A stretch of DNA of 64,000 nt from Alkalimarinus coralli (lineage in GTDB: Bacteria; Pseudomonadota; Gammaproteobacteria; Pseudomonadales; Oleiphilaceae), in the NCBI RefSeq assembly GCF_023650515.1, contig NZ_CP096016.1, positions 1,202,001 to 1,266,000 of the forward strand, given 5' to 3'. The first letter of the stretch is position 1; every line of letters starts with the position of its first letter. The notes beneath the pieces were generated by a model. That model ran no database searches and was not told the DNA's origin. It saw only the letters and a list, made by a program, of their open reading frames with translations. Both the position numbers and the translations under genes were made by a program. Below, piece by piece: positions 43,559 through 52,372 of this stretch.

Positions 43559-45435
43559 GTGTGCCAGGCATGGCACTTAACTAGTTGGGTGAAAGTCCCG
43601 ATACCAGGTATTCGCAGAGCCGAAGGTTAGCCAAAGGGCAAGGGCCAACTCGTGAGGGGCGGTCTGAAGGAAGCTCAAGGCAAATTCGCGGGGCGATGAA
43701 CAAGAACCCAATAAGAGGTGTGACGTATTCGGGGCCAGTGGGCACGTGACCATTAAGCCCTCCATCTGCAATCGGGATACGTTTTATAAATTGGGCGTCT
43801 ACGCGAGGAAAGTTAAGTGTCTTACCCTGGGAGGTCTCCTGATGTTGCGCTGGGACGCTGCGTGCAGCTGAAAACCGCTGAGGGTCGAGCAATTGACTCC
43901 GACCGCACAGGAGAAGTCAGCAGAGGGCATAGTACCGGTGATTACTCGGCTGGATTTTTTTTTCCAGAAGTGAATGTCTAAGGGAAGGCCCGAACGGTGC
44001 CCTTTATCGGGTTTAAATGAAGAGAGTAGTTATTGAAACAATGGATCTAGGTATGGCATCCGAACAGGATGAAACCCAGGTTGGGTTATTCAAAGAAGAC
44101 GCTCCGGTTATCAATGATCAACTGATGGAACGGGTGCTGGAACGTGAAAACCTCCAACGTGCTTTCCGTCAAGTCAAACGCAACAAAGGAAGCGCGGGGA
44201 TAGACGGGATGACCGTTGACGACCTGACCGCCTTTGTCAATCAACACTGGCCCAAGATTCATCAACAACTTCTGGAAGGTAACTACCGGCCACAACCGGT
44301 CAGACAGGTAGAAATACCCAAGCCCAAAGGCGGTGTTCGGAAATTGGGTATACCAACGGTACTAGATCGCTTAATCCAACAGGCATTGCTCCAGGTCTTA
44401 CAAGCAGAGTGGGACGGAAGCTTCTCCCATTTTAGCTATGGTTTTAGACCGGGCAAGTCGGCCCATCAGGCTATCCGTCAATCGCAACACTTCATCAATG
44501 AAGGGTATAAGTGGACGGTGGACATGGATCTGGAGAAGTTCTTCGACAGAGTGAACCATGACAAGCTGATGAGCCTGATTAAACGCCGAACCCAAGATAA
44601 GCGTGTTCTTAAGCTGATCAATAGCTTCCTAAAGGCAGGAGCACTAAGCGGAGACGTTTGGGTTCCAGCTTCAGAGGGTACGCCCCAAGGAGGCCCCCTT
44701 TCACCACTGTTAGCGAATGTGCTCCTGGATGAATTTGATAAAGAGCTCGAAGCGAGAGGGCACAGGTTCGTGCGCTACGCGGACGATTGTAACATCTATG
44801 TGAAGAGTGCTCGTTCAGGCGAGCGCGTGTTGGCCTCGGTCACACGCTACTTATCAAACCGGCTAAAGCTCAAAGTAAACAGTGAAAAGAGTGCAGTTGA
44901 TCGACCTTGGAATCGCTCATTCCTGGGATTAACGTTTAGCCGACGAAGAAAGCGAAAGGTGAGCGACGAGTCAATACAACGTTTTAAGTATCGAGTCCGT
45001 CAAATAACCAAGCGAACCCGTGGGCGTTCCATAGAAGCAATCTACAAAGAACTTTCGGCGTACATGCGGGGCTGGAAGGCTTACTTTGGTATAGCGGAAG
45101 TAAAGTCTCCTTTATTAGACCTAGCTAAATGGGTACGGAGGAAGTTAAGATGCTATCTTTGGAAGCAATGGGGACGATCAGGCTACCGGCAGTTAAGAAA
45201 ACGGGGTATAGATAGATGGCTAGCCTGGAACACGGCGAAGTCAGCGCATGGCCCGTGGCGTTTGAGTGGGAGTCCGGCGTTAAGATACGCACTGCCAACG
45301 AAGTACTTTGTGGCAGTGGGTATACCGGAACTTGTTGATCGCAAATAACTCAATCAACCGAACCGCCATGGTACGTGATCCGTATGCCTGGTGGTGTGGG
45401 GGGAGAGGCATCGTGAGGTGTCTCCCTATCCCGAT
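43559..45435 (+). mobile_element. Group II intron 1 (IIC-like) in attC R''
   Basis: A 1877-bp intron: 5' end GTGTGCC, an early GTGAAAGTCCC segment typical of bacterial group II domain I, the RT/maturase in domain IV, domain V near 45361-45396 with a CCGCC...GGTGG base (CGC-type triad, as in class IIC), and 3' end CCCGAT. Ends were fixed by requiring reconstruction of attC: exons GGCGT and TAAAT join to GGCGTTAAAT, whose TTAAAT is complementary to the R' of the same cassette. IIC introns insert beside hairpins, and attC-specific IIC introns are known. Confidence 0.85.
44017..45348 (+). CDS. ltrA: Group II intron reverse transcriptase/maturase (intron 1)
   Basis: A 443-residue intron-encoded protein. 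RT blocks are GSAGIDGMTVDDL (RT1-2), SYGFRPGKSAHQA, VDMDLEKFFDRVNHD (first catalytic Asp), GTPQGGPLSPLLANVLLDEFDKEL, RYADDCNIYV (YADD) and LGLTFSRRR. The maturase X region is YMRGWKAYFGI. There is no HNH endonuclease, as in IIC proteins. All blocks are intact, so it is likely functional. Confidence 0.93.
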   Translation: MKRVVIETMDLGMASEQDETQVGLFKEDAPVINDQLMERVLERENLQRAFRQVKRNKGSAGIDGMTVDDLTAFVNQHWPKIHQQLLEGNYRPQPVRQVEIPKPKGGVRKLGIPTVLDRLIQQALLQVLQAEWDGSFSHFSYGFRPGKSAHQAIRQSQHFINEGYKWTVDMDLEKFFDRVNHDKLMSLIKRRTQDKRVLKLINSFLKAGALSGDVWVPASEGTPQGGPLSPLLANVLLDEFDKELEARGHRFVRYADDCNIYVKSARSGERVLASVTRYLSNRLKLKVNSEKSAVDRPWNRSFLGLTFSRRRKRKVSDESIQRFKYRVRQITKRTRGRSIEAIYKELSAYMRGWKAYFGIAEVKSPLLDLAKWVRRKLRCYLWKQWGRSGYRQLRKRGIDRWLAWNTAKSAHGPWRLSGSPALRYALPTKYFVAVGIPELVDRK

Positions 45436-45459
45436 TAAATTTCAAAGGAGAGTAATTCC

Positions 45460-45840
45460 ATGGATATCGGCTTTATAGTTATTCATGCAATGTGGTCTGC
45501 ATGTTCAGCATTACTAGTCGGGTTATGGCAAGAATTTGGAGAAACGCGAATCCCTCCTTTAGAGTGGATTCCCATTGATCAAGAAGAGCCTGAACTCAAA
45601 AGGTCAAAAAGGTCTGTTCAGCAGAGACTATGGTTTTTATCTTCATGTGCCATGTTAGGATTCTTTGTCGGTGCTCTAATTAGTTTCTACATAAAAGGTT
45701 TCATGATAGAAACGCCGCCAAATGAATATGCAATCATGTTTTATATATTGCTTGGTGGTTTTTTAATGCCAAACATCCTTTTGTTCTTAAACAAACTTAA
45801 AATTAGTAAGTATGCAGGCAAAGTGCTTGGAAAAATTTAA
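45460..45840 (+). CDS. Cassette gene 2: small membrane protein, unknown function
   Basis: A 126-residue protein with an N-terminal hydrophobic segment (FIVIHAMWSACSALLVGLW) and two further transmembrane helices (about 57-76 and 90-111), separated by charged loops. No family recognised. AAAGGAG precedes the ATG. The TAA stop lies in the R' site of attC 2 (ATTTAAC), which is interrupted at that point by intron 2. The cassette begins with TTAAAT, matching that R' in complement. Confidence 0.75.
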   Translation: MDIGFIVIHAMWSACSALLVGLWQEFGETRIPPLEWIPIDQEEPELKRSKRSVQQRLWFLSSCAMLGFFVGALISFYIKGFMIETPPNEYAIMFYILLGGFLMPNILLFLNKLKISKYAGKVLGKI

Positions 45841-47781
45841 TCGGGTAGCCGAGGGTCTCTAACCCTCAGCCCCCACAACACCCTGCATGCGGGTCCGCAC
45901 AGGGCGTTTCACTCAGGATAGTGAAGCTTAATCCAACCATCACGTAACGAGTAAAGCCCCTGAGATTTCAGGTAATCCAGAGATAAAGCCTGATTGATCC
46001 CTGGGGTCTTAGCGCTACGCCATGGGCCTTTGCTGGTAATGCCACACGCGACTGCGGCCTGGACATGAACACCTAGCCTCATCAGACTTCGTACCTTGGT
46101 TCGTGGCTTTCGCCACTGTCGCCAATAAGCCATTCTCACTCTGCGTCGAATCCAATGATCCAGATCGACACAAAGTTGATAGCAATTGGCGATACCAAAG
46201 TAATTAATCCAACCTCGTAAGTACTGGCTGATTTTGAAGAGTTGGTATTTCATCGACACGCCCCAGTTACGGTTCGTTAGTTGCCGTATTTGCTGCTTAA
46301 ATTTCAGCAGCGTTTTCGGGTGCCATTGAATGCGTCCTCCTTTGAAGGTAAACCCTAAGAATTTGCTTTCACTGGTTTTAACGACATGGCTTTTGGTCGT
46401 ATTAACGACTAATTTCAAACGGCGTTGCAGGTATCCACTGATACTCCGAAGAACCCGTTCGCCAGCACGCTTACTCTTCACTAAAATCGTAAAGTCGTCA
46501 GCATAACGAGCGAACTGGTGGCCTCGTTTCTCTAGTTCTTTGTCTAGCGGGTCGAGCATGATGTTAGCGAGTAACGGCGATAATGGCCCGCCTTGCGGAA
46601 CACCTTCTTGACTCTCACTATAGAGCTGGTTATCGCCATTCAATTTTAAGGTCAGCCCAGCTCGGAGGTAACACTTAATCAATTTGAGAAGACGCTTGTC
46701 CCTTACTTTGTAGCCAAGGTGCGTCATCAATAAATCGTGGTTAACTCGATCAAAGAACTTAGACAGGTCAACATCAACAGCAAAGCGGCGTCCCGTTTTG
46801 ATGATGCCTTGAACCTGCTTAACCGCTTGTTGCCCATTACGATTTGGACGAAACCCGAAACTATTGTTCGAAAAGTCTGGGTCGAAAATGGGTGTTAGGA
46901 CTTGGGCAATGGCTTGCTGAATAACACGGTCTGTGACCGTGGGAATCCCTAATTGCCGTTTACCGCCATCTGGTTTATCGATTTCAACACGCCTGACCGG
47001 AGAGGGTGAGTATTGACCTGTTTCGAGATCAGTTGTCACCTTAATCCAGTTGCCTGCTTTAACCCAAGCGGGGAACTCATCGATGGTCATACCATCAATG
47101 CCAGCGGCCCCTTTATTAGCTCGAACGCGTTTCCATGCTGCCTGAAAGTTCTCAGGGCGTAGTACTTGTTCAAGTAGATTTTCGCTAAAGGCTGGCTTCA
47201 TACCAGTACGCTGAGTCACGTCTTCACCGGTCGGTGTTCGTGTATTCAAGTCTGACAAGGCTCCTCCTTTATTCAACTAAGTGTTCAGGCCTTCACCATG
47301 TCCCATCCATTACGATGGGCGTTGGGCTACTATGCCGTCTGCTGACTTCTGCTTAATCACCCACAAGGTTACCCCTGCTGGCGCTATCGGTTTTCATCTA
47401 GTTCGCTCTCTTTGGTTGATGAGTCCAAAGAGCCAAGGCACTTCTATACCAGAGCCTTACTGGTTATTGACCGATCGCTTGTTAAGCAGATCTCCCCAGA
47501 TAAGAACATGAACTTTCCCTGCGCAACTGCATCATTTACGGTGGCCGTTAGATCACATGGCTTCGTCGTCTTGTGCCAACTCGCCTTCAGCCTACGCCTC
47601 ATATGATGTTCTTGTTCATCAGCTCGCAGTTTTGCTAGCGGCTTCCTTCAGACCAAACCTCGCGGTTAAGCCCTTGCCATTCGCTAGTAGTTAGCATCTA
47701 ATAACGATATTAATCGCTAAGGATGGTGACCTTCCTACAGAGGACTTTCACCTCATTAGTTCATGCCCATGCTGGGCGTAC
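45840..47781 (-). mobile_element. Group II intron 2 (IIC-like), minus strand, in attC R'
   Basis: A 1942-bp intron read on the minus strand. It has 5' end GTACGCCC at 47781, GTGAAAGTCC in domain I, the RT gene, domain V near 45875-45910 (AACGCCC...GGGTGTT base, CGC triad) and 3' end CCCGAT at 45840. Exons on the bottom strand are CTTGT and TAAAT, so the target is TTGT/T as for attC-specific IIC introns. Removing it gives ATTTAACAAGCGG on the top strand, a proper R'-L'. A GTGTACG start two bases earlier is possible from sequence alone but would destroy R'. Confidence 0.85.
45909..47276 (-). CDS. ltrA: Group II intron reverse transcriptase/maturase (intron 2)
   Basis: A 455-residue protein, about as long as the intron 1 protein but clearly different in sequence. 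RT motifs are GAAGIDGMTIDEF, SFGFRPNRNGQQA, VDVDLSKFFDRVNHD, GVPQGGPLSPLLANIMLDPLDKEL, RYADDFTILV and LGFTFKGGRI. The maturase domain has YLRGWINYFGI and no endonuclease domain follows. Intact. It is encoded on the strand opposite the cassette genes, following the orientation of the intron. Confidence 0.93.
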   Translation of the reverse strand: MNKGGALSDLNTRTPTGEDVTQRTGMKPAFSENLLEQVLRPENFQAAWKRVRANKGAAGIDGMTIDEFPAWVKAGNWIKVTTDLETGQYSPSPVRRVEIDKPDGGKRQLGIPTVTDRVIQQAIAQVLTPIFDPDFSNNSFGFRPNRNGQQAVKQVQGIIKTGRRFAVDVDLSKFFDRVNHDLLMTHLGYKVRDKRLLKLIKCYLRAGLTLKLNGDNQLYSESQEGVPQGGPLSPLLANIMLDPLDKELEKRGHQFARYADDFTILVKSKRAGERVLRSISGYLQRRLKLVVNTTKSHVVKTSESKFLGFTFKGGRIQWHPKTLLKFKQQIRQLTNRNWGVSMKYQLFKISQYLRGWINYFGIANCYQLCVDLDHWIRRRVRMAYWRQWRKPRTKVRSLMRLGVHVQAAVACGITSKGPWRSAKTPGINQALSLDYLKSQGLYSLRDGWIKLHYPE

Positions 47782-47878
47782 ACAAGCGGCTGCACCGGAC
47801 AAATTTCTGCTGTCATCTTTTGTGCAAAAAGACGCACAAAAGCCGCCATCAAAAATTTGCTCGGTGAGCCGGGCGTTA
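47782..47878 (+). other. Integron attC site 2, core piece (interrupted at both ends by introns)
   Basis: Joined structure: R' = ATTTA (45835-45839) + AC (47782-47783); L' GCTGCACCGGAC; stem with TTTTGTGC...GCACAAAA; L'' GCTCGGTGAGCCGGGC; R'' = GTTA (47875-47878) + GCC (49842-49844). Intron 2 splits R' and intron 3 splits R''. About 105 bp when joined. Confidence 0.85.
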
Positions 47879-49841
47879 GTGCGTCAAGCGAAGCTTGATG
47901 CATCTAGCAGGGTGAAAGTCCCTGCCGGGTAAGGGTTAGCCACTCACCCGTATCGAGTGTTGCGCCGGTCGCGGAGTTCAGGGAGAGAAAGTACTTTCCT
48001 GTCAGTGGATGCGTCCACTGACCACTGGACGAACAAAGCAGGTGAAGCGTACACAGAGAATCATATAGGCCATAGGGAATGCGTGTTCCTGAAGTGCTGG
48101 TATCGCTCCGATAATTAATAAAGTTCTGGTTGATGAGGCTTGTAACGCCGTCGAAGTCCATGCAAAGCAACCGTTAGTGGTGAGGTTGTGGAGAGCCAGC
48201 GGGGTTATCAAGCCGTGGCATGTATGAAGAGATGCATTAGGAACTTGAGAGATCCGAGTATGCTCCTGAAGGAACAGGTAGGGATGTTAAGCTTAAAAGC
48301 AAGACTAACGATGGCGACTCGGAAGTCGGATCAGTTCATAGTAGTCCGAGGGCGGGAAAACCGTCTACATGGCGAAGGGACTGACAGTTATATCACAGTG
48401 TGCAACAGACACATAGTCCGGACAAAGTAGGGCTGGAATCACTATGACAACCTCATTGCACACTATCGCATTTAAAGCACAAAGCCACCCCAAGCACAGA
48501 TTTCAGAACTTATATGGATTGCTAAGTGCTGATCTTCTGTATCAAAGTTGGGGGCAACTTAACAAGCAAACAGCAGCCGGTATTGATGGGGCCACAATCC
48601 CAGACTACCAAAAGCACTTGCCTGAAAATATTAATCGCCTAGCTGATCAGCTCAAACATAAGCAGTACCGAGCATCAGCTATCAAGCGAGTCTTTATTCC
48701 CAAAGCCAATGGTAAACAGAGGCCACTAGGGCTGCCAACAGTTGATGATAAAGTGGTTCAGCAGAGTGTTAGTCAGATACTGCAAAGCATCTGGGAACAA
48801 GACTTTCTGCGAAACAGCTACGGTTATCGACCGAACAAGAGCGCACATCAAGCCGTGAATAGCTTAGCCCTTAATCTGCAATTTCAGGGTTATGGTTATA
48901 TCGTTGAAGCTGATATCAAAGGCTTCTTCGATAATATGGATCATGCATGGTTAATTCAAATGCTGGAACAACGGATTGACGATAAAGCGCTTCTTAGTCT
49001 GATTAAACAGTGGCTGAAGGCACGAGTGAAATCACCGGATGGAGTGTTTAGTAAACCGGTGGCGGGCACACCGCAAGGTGGTGTCGTCAGCCCAGTGTTA
49101 GCTAACATCTACCTTCACTACGTGATTGACCTTTGGTTTGAAAAGAAAGTGAAGCCTCAGTTGCATGGCAGAGCTATGTTGATCCGCTACGCGGATGACT
49201 TTGTTGTGGCCTTTCAACGGAAGTGTGACGCAGAGAGTTTCTATCAGGATCTACCTTCACGACTCAGTAAATTTGGGTTAGAAGTGGCACCAGATAAAAC
49301 ACATTTGAAGCACTTCAGTCGGTTTCACCCTGGAAGAAAGCGCAGTTTTCAATTTCTTGGCTTTGAGTTCTACTGGAGTCAAGATGTGAATGGCAAACCG
49401 CGTTTGCGAAGGCGAACAGCACCGAAGAAACAGAAGGGTGCAATGAGTGAGTTTTACCGGTGGATAAAATATAATCGCTCTAAGCCGCTACGTGAGATTA
49501 TGCCTGTCTTGAGACGAAAACTGATGGGCTTTCGGAACTACTTTGGCTTACCTTCAAACAGTCGGAGCCTTGCCCGTTTATACACTTATGTTTTGCATAG
49601 TTTGTATAAATGGCTAAACAGGCGAAGTCAGCGAAGAAGCTATAACTGGAGTAGTTTCAAAGATATGTTAGGATATTTTCAAGTTGAACCAATACGAGTG
49701 AGCAAGAGAATGACACTTGTAGATTGGTATTAGGCACGTGAATTACACGAGCGAATATATAACTGAGGAGCCGGATGCGGTAGTTCCGCACGTCCGGATC
49801 TGCGTGGGGGCGGCTTGGGTAACCGGCCGTTCTACCACTAC
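47879..49841 (+). mobile_element. Group II intron 3 (AGC-type domain V) in attC R''
   Basis: A 1963-bp intron. It starts with GTGCGTCAAGCG, has GGTGAAAGTCCC in domain I, an RT gene, domain V near 49765-49803 (GAGCCGGATGCGG...CCGCACGTCCGG, AGC-type triad), a domain VI stem and 3' end ACCACTAC. Exons GGGCGTTA and GCCTCCC join to R'' GTTAGCC, the exact complement of the next R' (GGCTAAC at 50563). The domain V and protein differ from introns 1 and 2, so this is a separate intron class that also chose an attC. Confidence 0.82.
48444..49733 (+). CDS. ltrA: Group II intron reverse transcriptase/maturase (intron 3)
   Basis: A 429-residue protein. RT blocks are TAAGIDGATIPDY, SYGYRPNKSAHQA, VEADIKGFFDNMDHAWL, GTPQGGVVSPVLANIYLHYVIDLWFEK, RYADDFVVAF and LGFEFYW, and the maturase segment is RKLMGFRNYFGLPSNSRSL. 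No HNH domain. The blocks GVVSPVLANIYLHYVLD and FFDNMDH mark a lineage different from the IIC-type proteins at 44017 and 45909. Intact. Confidence 0.93.
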   Translation: MTTSLHTIAFKAQSHPKHRFQNLYGLLSADLLYQSWGQLNKQTAAGIDGATIPDYQKHLPENINRLADQLKHKQYRASAIKRVFIPKANGKQRPLGLPTVDDKVVQQSVSQILQSIWEQDFLRNSYGYRPNKSAHQAVNSLALNLQFQGYGYIVEADIKGFFDNMDHAWLIQMLEQRIDDKALLSLIKQWLKARVKSPDGVFSKPVAGTPQGGVVSPVLANIYLHYVIDLWFEKKVKPQLHGRAMLIRYADDFVVAFQRKCDAESFYQDLPSRLSKFGLEVAPDKTHLKHFSRFHPGRKRSFQFLGFEFYWSQDVNGKPRLRRRTAPKKQKGAMSEFYRWIKYNRSKPLREIMPVLRRKLMGFRNYFGLPSNSRSLARLYTYVLHSLYKWLNRRSQRRSYNWSSFKDMLGYFQVEPIRVSKRMTLVDWY

Positions 49842-49857
49842 GCCTCCCAAGGAAACT

Positions 49858-50568
49858 ATGAGCGAGTCTTGGCATAAAACTGAAACAGATTTAGACGCAG
49901 AAAAACATGTTGGTGATTTTTGGTCTCGCCATCGTGACGAATTGCAATCGGGTGAGTTCTGGGCCGACAGAATCAAACAGCTACGAGGAGAGCCTGTAAA
50001 GAGACTGGCAGTTGCTTTAGAAAATATGCCCTTACCCGCTTCTTTTAGAGAGGCAGCGATTGCTACAAGAGCTTTAATACGGGACAAAAGAAAGCAAAAA
50101 GCCTCCTATGATGAAGAGCTCGCTCTTTTGTATTGGCTGGCCGCCATTAACTCTTTTTCAATCCCCTATTCAGAAGTGCTCAAAGAGCCTGGTTATAATG
50201 TGATCGAGTCAATTCCTGGAAAGAAACTGAAAGGACTTCCTTTTTCCTACAAATCACTTGGCTATGAAAAACTAGCATTATTGAATAAAACAGACATCAA
50301 GTGGCTTACCGAAAGCTGGGGAGAGCCAGATGAGCATACAACACTTCATAAAATGCATAATGATGTTTGGGTTGAATATGAATTGAAACTGAAAGGTAAG
50401 AGAAAGCAAAGAGAAAAGGAGTTTCTAAATAGTATTGGCATGGGTGCTAATGCTAAACACGCTCTTCCAGAGCCATCTAACACCCGCAAAAATAGTAAAA
50501 GCACCAAATGGGTAGCGGTTGCTGTGATTTTTTTGGCGCTGTTACTCGCTGTGGTGTTGGGAGGCTAA
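49858..50568 (+). CDS. Cassette gene 3: tail-anchored hypothetical protein
   Basis: A 236-residue protein. The start MSESWHKTETDL follows AAGGAAACT and lies 16 bp after the 3' end of intron 3, directly in the cassette head. The body is helical and charged with no recognised family; the last 20 residues (WVAVAVIFLALLLAVVLGG) form a C-terminal membrane anchor. The stop codon TAA lies inside the attC 3 R' site (GGCTAAC), a common cassette layout. Confidence 0.72.
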   Translation: MSESWHKTETDLDAEKHVGDFWSRHRDELQSGEFWADRIKQLRGEPVKRLAVALENMPLPASFREAAIATRALIRDKRKQKASYDEELALLYWLAAINSFSIPYSEVLKEPGYNVIESIPGKKLKGLPFSYKSLGYEKLALLNKTDIKWLTESWGEPDEHTTLHKMHNDVWVEYELKLKGKRKQREKEFLNSIGMGANAKHALPEPSNTRKNSKSTKWVAVAVIFLALLLAVVLGG

Positions 50569-50633
50569 CAAGTGCAGGCAGCAGGACAAAATACTCGCAA
50601 GCTCGCATTTTGCCTCTGCTGCAGGCGTTAGGC
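50563..50633 (+). other. Integron attC site 3
   Basis: R' GGCTAAC (50563-50569), L' GCAGGCAGCAGGAC, stem AAAAT.../...ATTTT, L'' CTGCTGCAGGC, R'' GTTAGGC (50627-50633). Uninterrupted, 71 bp, the best-preserved attC in the window. Confidence 0.93.
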
Positions 50634-50658
50634 CCTAAAAGAAAGGAAGCTCTAGAGT

Positions 50659-51381
50659 ATGCTCCATGAAAAAATACCTAGCCAATCATCTCCTCGAAGA
50701 GGTAGTGATGACTATTGGGATAGAGGAGATGCAATAGTATGTGCAGGAGAAACTGTTAAAGGTGCGCATTTGCCAAGCTTTAGGTATTTTGAAAATGGCT
50801 TCGCAAGAGATAGGAAAAATTGTTATTGCATGGGGCGTAAATTACGTGGCGCGATTTCTGATTCCTTAAAGGTTTTAAATTATTGCTACGTTACAGATGG
50901 CCAAGGAGTTTGGACTCTAGGAGGCCAAATAAAAGATGCTGACGCTGAGAGTTTGATGGTTTGTGATGATGGTTATAAGCAACTAAGTGGCGGTGGTAAA
51001 GTACCATTTGGCTATGCCAAAGATAAAAATTGCGTTTACTATTTTAATTTTCAGGGTAAACCAAAAAAGCTGGCAAAAGCGAATCCAGATACTTTCATGT
51101 CACTAAACGATGGACTCTTTGGAAAAGATGACAAGTCAGTATTTTTTGGTTCTTTTCGTCTTGTTGGTGCTAAATTAGATTCGTGGGTAAAATTAGATGG
51201 CCATTACAGCAAGGATCAGAAAAAGGTATTCTCCGGCAATCGTGTAGTCAAAAATGCAATTATTGATACTTTCGAAGTAGACCCATTATTTAATTTCCTA
51301 GCTAAAGACCATGTTCATTTCTATCGAAATGACAATGAAATATCAGAGGCCGACTATGTCCGTATTAAATCCCGAACATAG
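50659..51381 (+). CDS. Cassette gene 4: DKNYY-repeat protein
   Basis: A 240-residue protein with five copies of a short motif of the DKNYY type: FARDRKNCYCMG, YAKDKNCVYYF, FGKDDKSVFFG, YSKDQKKVFSG and LAKDHVHFYRN, each followed by a strand such as RKLRGA or RLVGAKLDS. The DKNYY family is found in bacterial surface or cassette-borne proteins of unknown function. No signal peptide. It lies between attC 3 and attC 4. Confidence 0.8.
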   Translation: MLHEKIPSQSSPRRGSDDYWDRGDAIVCAGETVKGAHLPSFRYFENGFARDRKNCYCMGRKLRGAISDSLKVLNYCYVTDGQGVWTLGGQIKDADAESLMVCDDGYKQLSGGGKVPFGYAKDKNCVYYFNFQGKPKKLAKANPDTFMSLNDGLFGKDDKSVFFGSFRLVGAKLDSWVKLDGHYSKDQKKVFSGNRVVKNAIIDTFEVDPLFNFLAKDHVHFYRNDNEISEADYVRIKSRT

Positions 51382-51392
51382 TGCCAATAAAG

Positions 51393-51495
51393 GCCTAACC
51401 AAAAGCAGCAACGGACTCCATAATCTGTCGCGGTTTTTGCAAAGAAACGCAAAAAGCCCCGCCAAATTATTCCGCCGTTGTGCTTGGCGTTAGGC
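51393..51495 (+). other. Integron attC site 4
   Basis: R' GCCTAAC (51393-51399), L' GCAGCAACGGAC, long stem with GGTTTTTGC...GCAAAAAGCC, L'' TTGTGCTTGGC, R'' GTTAGGC (51489-51495). 103 bp and intact. Confidence 0.93.
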
Positions 51496-51524
51496 AATGT
51501 GAATTCACAAGGAAAGCACAATAA

Positions 51525-51887
51525 ATGAATTTAGAACTCCCAAAGGCATTAGTGTTATGGTCAAAACAAAATGACCATGCTGGTTTTATGTTGTTATCAA
51601 TTGAGCAAGGCATACAAAAGGGAGAATGTGTGTTTATGCTTTCCCCATCTTCAATTGAAGGTATTGAAAGTCAAATGGGTATCGTTGTTTCAGAATTAAA
51701 AGAGCAGGGCGAACATGACTTTTCAATTAGTTTAAATGAGTCAGGTATAGATATCTGTGTAGAACCAACTGATTTACCCGTAATTACATTTAAACTTAAT
51801 AATGAGTTTTCGGGAGATGTATTTACCGAGTTTGATGGTAAAGTACAATGTATTGGTTCAGTAGAACCGGCAAAGAAAAATGCCTAA
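51525..51887 (+). CDS. Cassette gene 5: hypothetical protein
   Basis: A 120-residue soluble protein of unknown function, with alternating strands and one central helix (IEGIESQMGIVVSELKEQG) and a cluster of acidic residues. No signal peptide or membrane helix. Its stop codon TAA lies in R' of attC 5 (GCCTAAC at 51882-51888), where an IS1111-type element is inserted two bases later. Low-GC codon use is like cassettes 1 and 6. Confidence 0.72.
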   Translation: MNLELPKALVLWSKQNDHAGFMLLSIEQGIQKGECVFMLSPSSIEGIESQMGIVVSELKEQGEHDFSISLNESGIDICVEPTDLPVITFKLNNEFSGDVFTEFDGKVQCIGSVEPAKKNA

Positions 51888-51889
51888 CA

Positions 51890-52372
51890 TCTATATGACC
51901 GGTGTTTGTCAAGGGCACAAATCTCCGTAGGCCCCCAAGGAAAAGGACTCGGAATTTTAACTGTCCCCTGAGTCCTGTTTTTTCTACTGCTGTCGATTCT
52001 TTCATCACCGTAGTCAGCTCAGAAGAACTGCTCACAAACATCTATCGAGGTTCTGCTGAAGGTTTCCCTTCAGTATGTACCTACCTTGAAGCCAAGGCGA
52101 TACCCTAGAAATCAATCGGTTACCCTTGGTTCCGGCGCTTCAAAAGTCGGGCTCGCTTTACAACCTGCGTCCAGTTACAGCTCACTCGGTCAAGGGGCAG
52201 TTCCAAAACAAATCAGGGCGGTACAACATACTGTCCATTCAAGGCAGAGGTGGTTCGCGTATCGTCCAATTAAGAGGCGTGAAGTTCAAGACTTAGGACG
52301 TTAACCCCTTATACTCTGGCTCACGCTTGACACCAACAGTTATACGTTGGGGCTCAGTATGTTGTACCTAAA
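51890..52372 (-). ncRNA. Predicted bridge-RNA region of the IS1111 element
   Basis: Long non-coding 3' part of the IS. IS110-family recombination uses a structured RNA whose loops pair with target and donor. A small hairpin CCAAC-loop-GTTGG at about 52333-52350 with AGTTATAC in its loop is one candidate structure; I did not derive the base-pairing to attC. Inferred from element organisation only. Confidence 0.35.

Noticed and set aside
43581-43892. 103-residue ORF on the minus strand before the intron 1 RT
   Set aside because: It lies in the structured domain I-III RNA of the intron and has no protein motif.
47281-48430. Several short ORFs of 60-90 residues around 47.3-48.4 kb
   Set aside because: They fall in the ribozyme parts of introns 2 and 3 or the attC core.
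44017-49733. Retron or diversity-generating retroelement reverse transcriptases
   Set aside because: All three RTs have the maturase X region and are flanked by group II ends and domain V; no template/variable repeat or msr/msd structure was seen.
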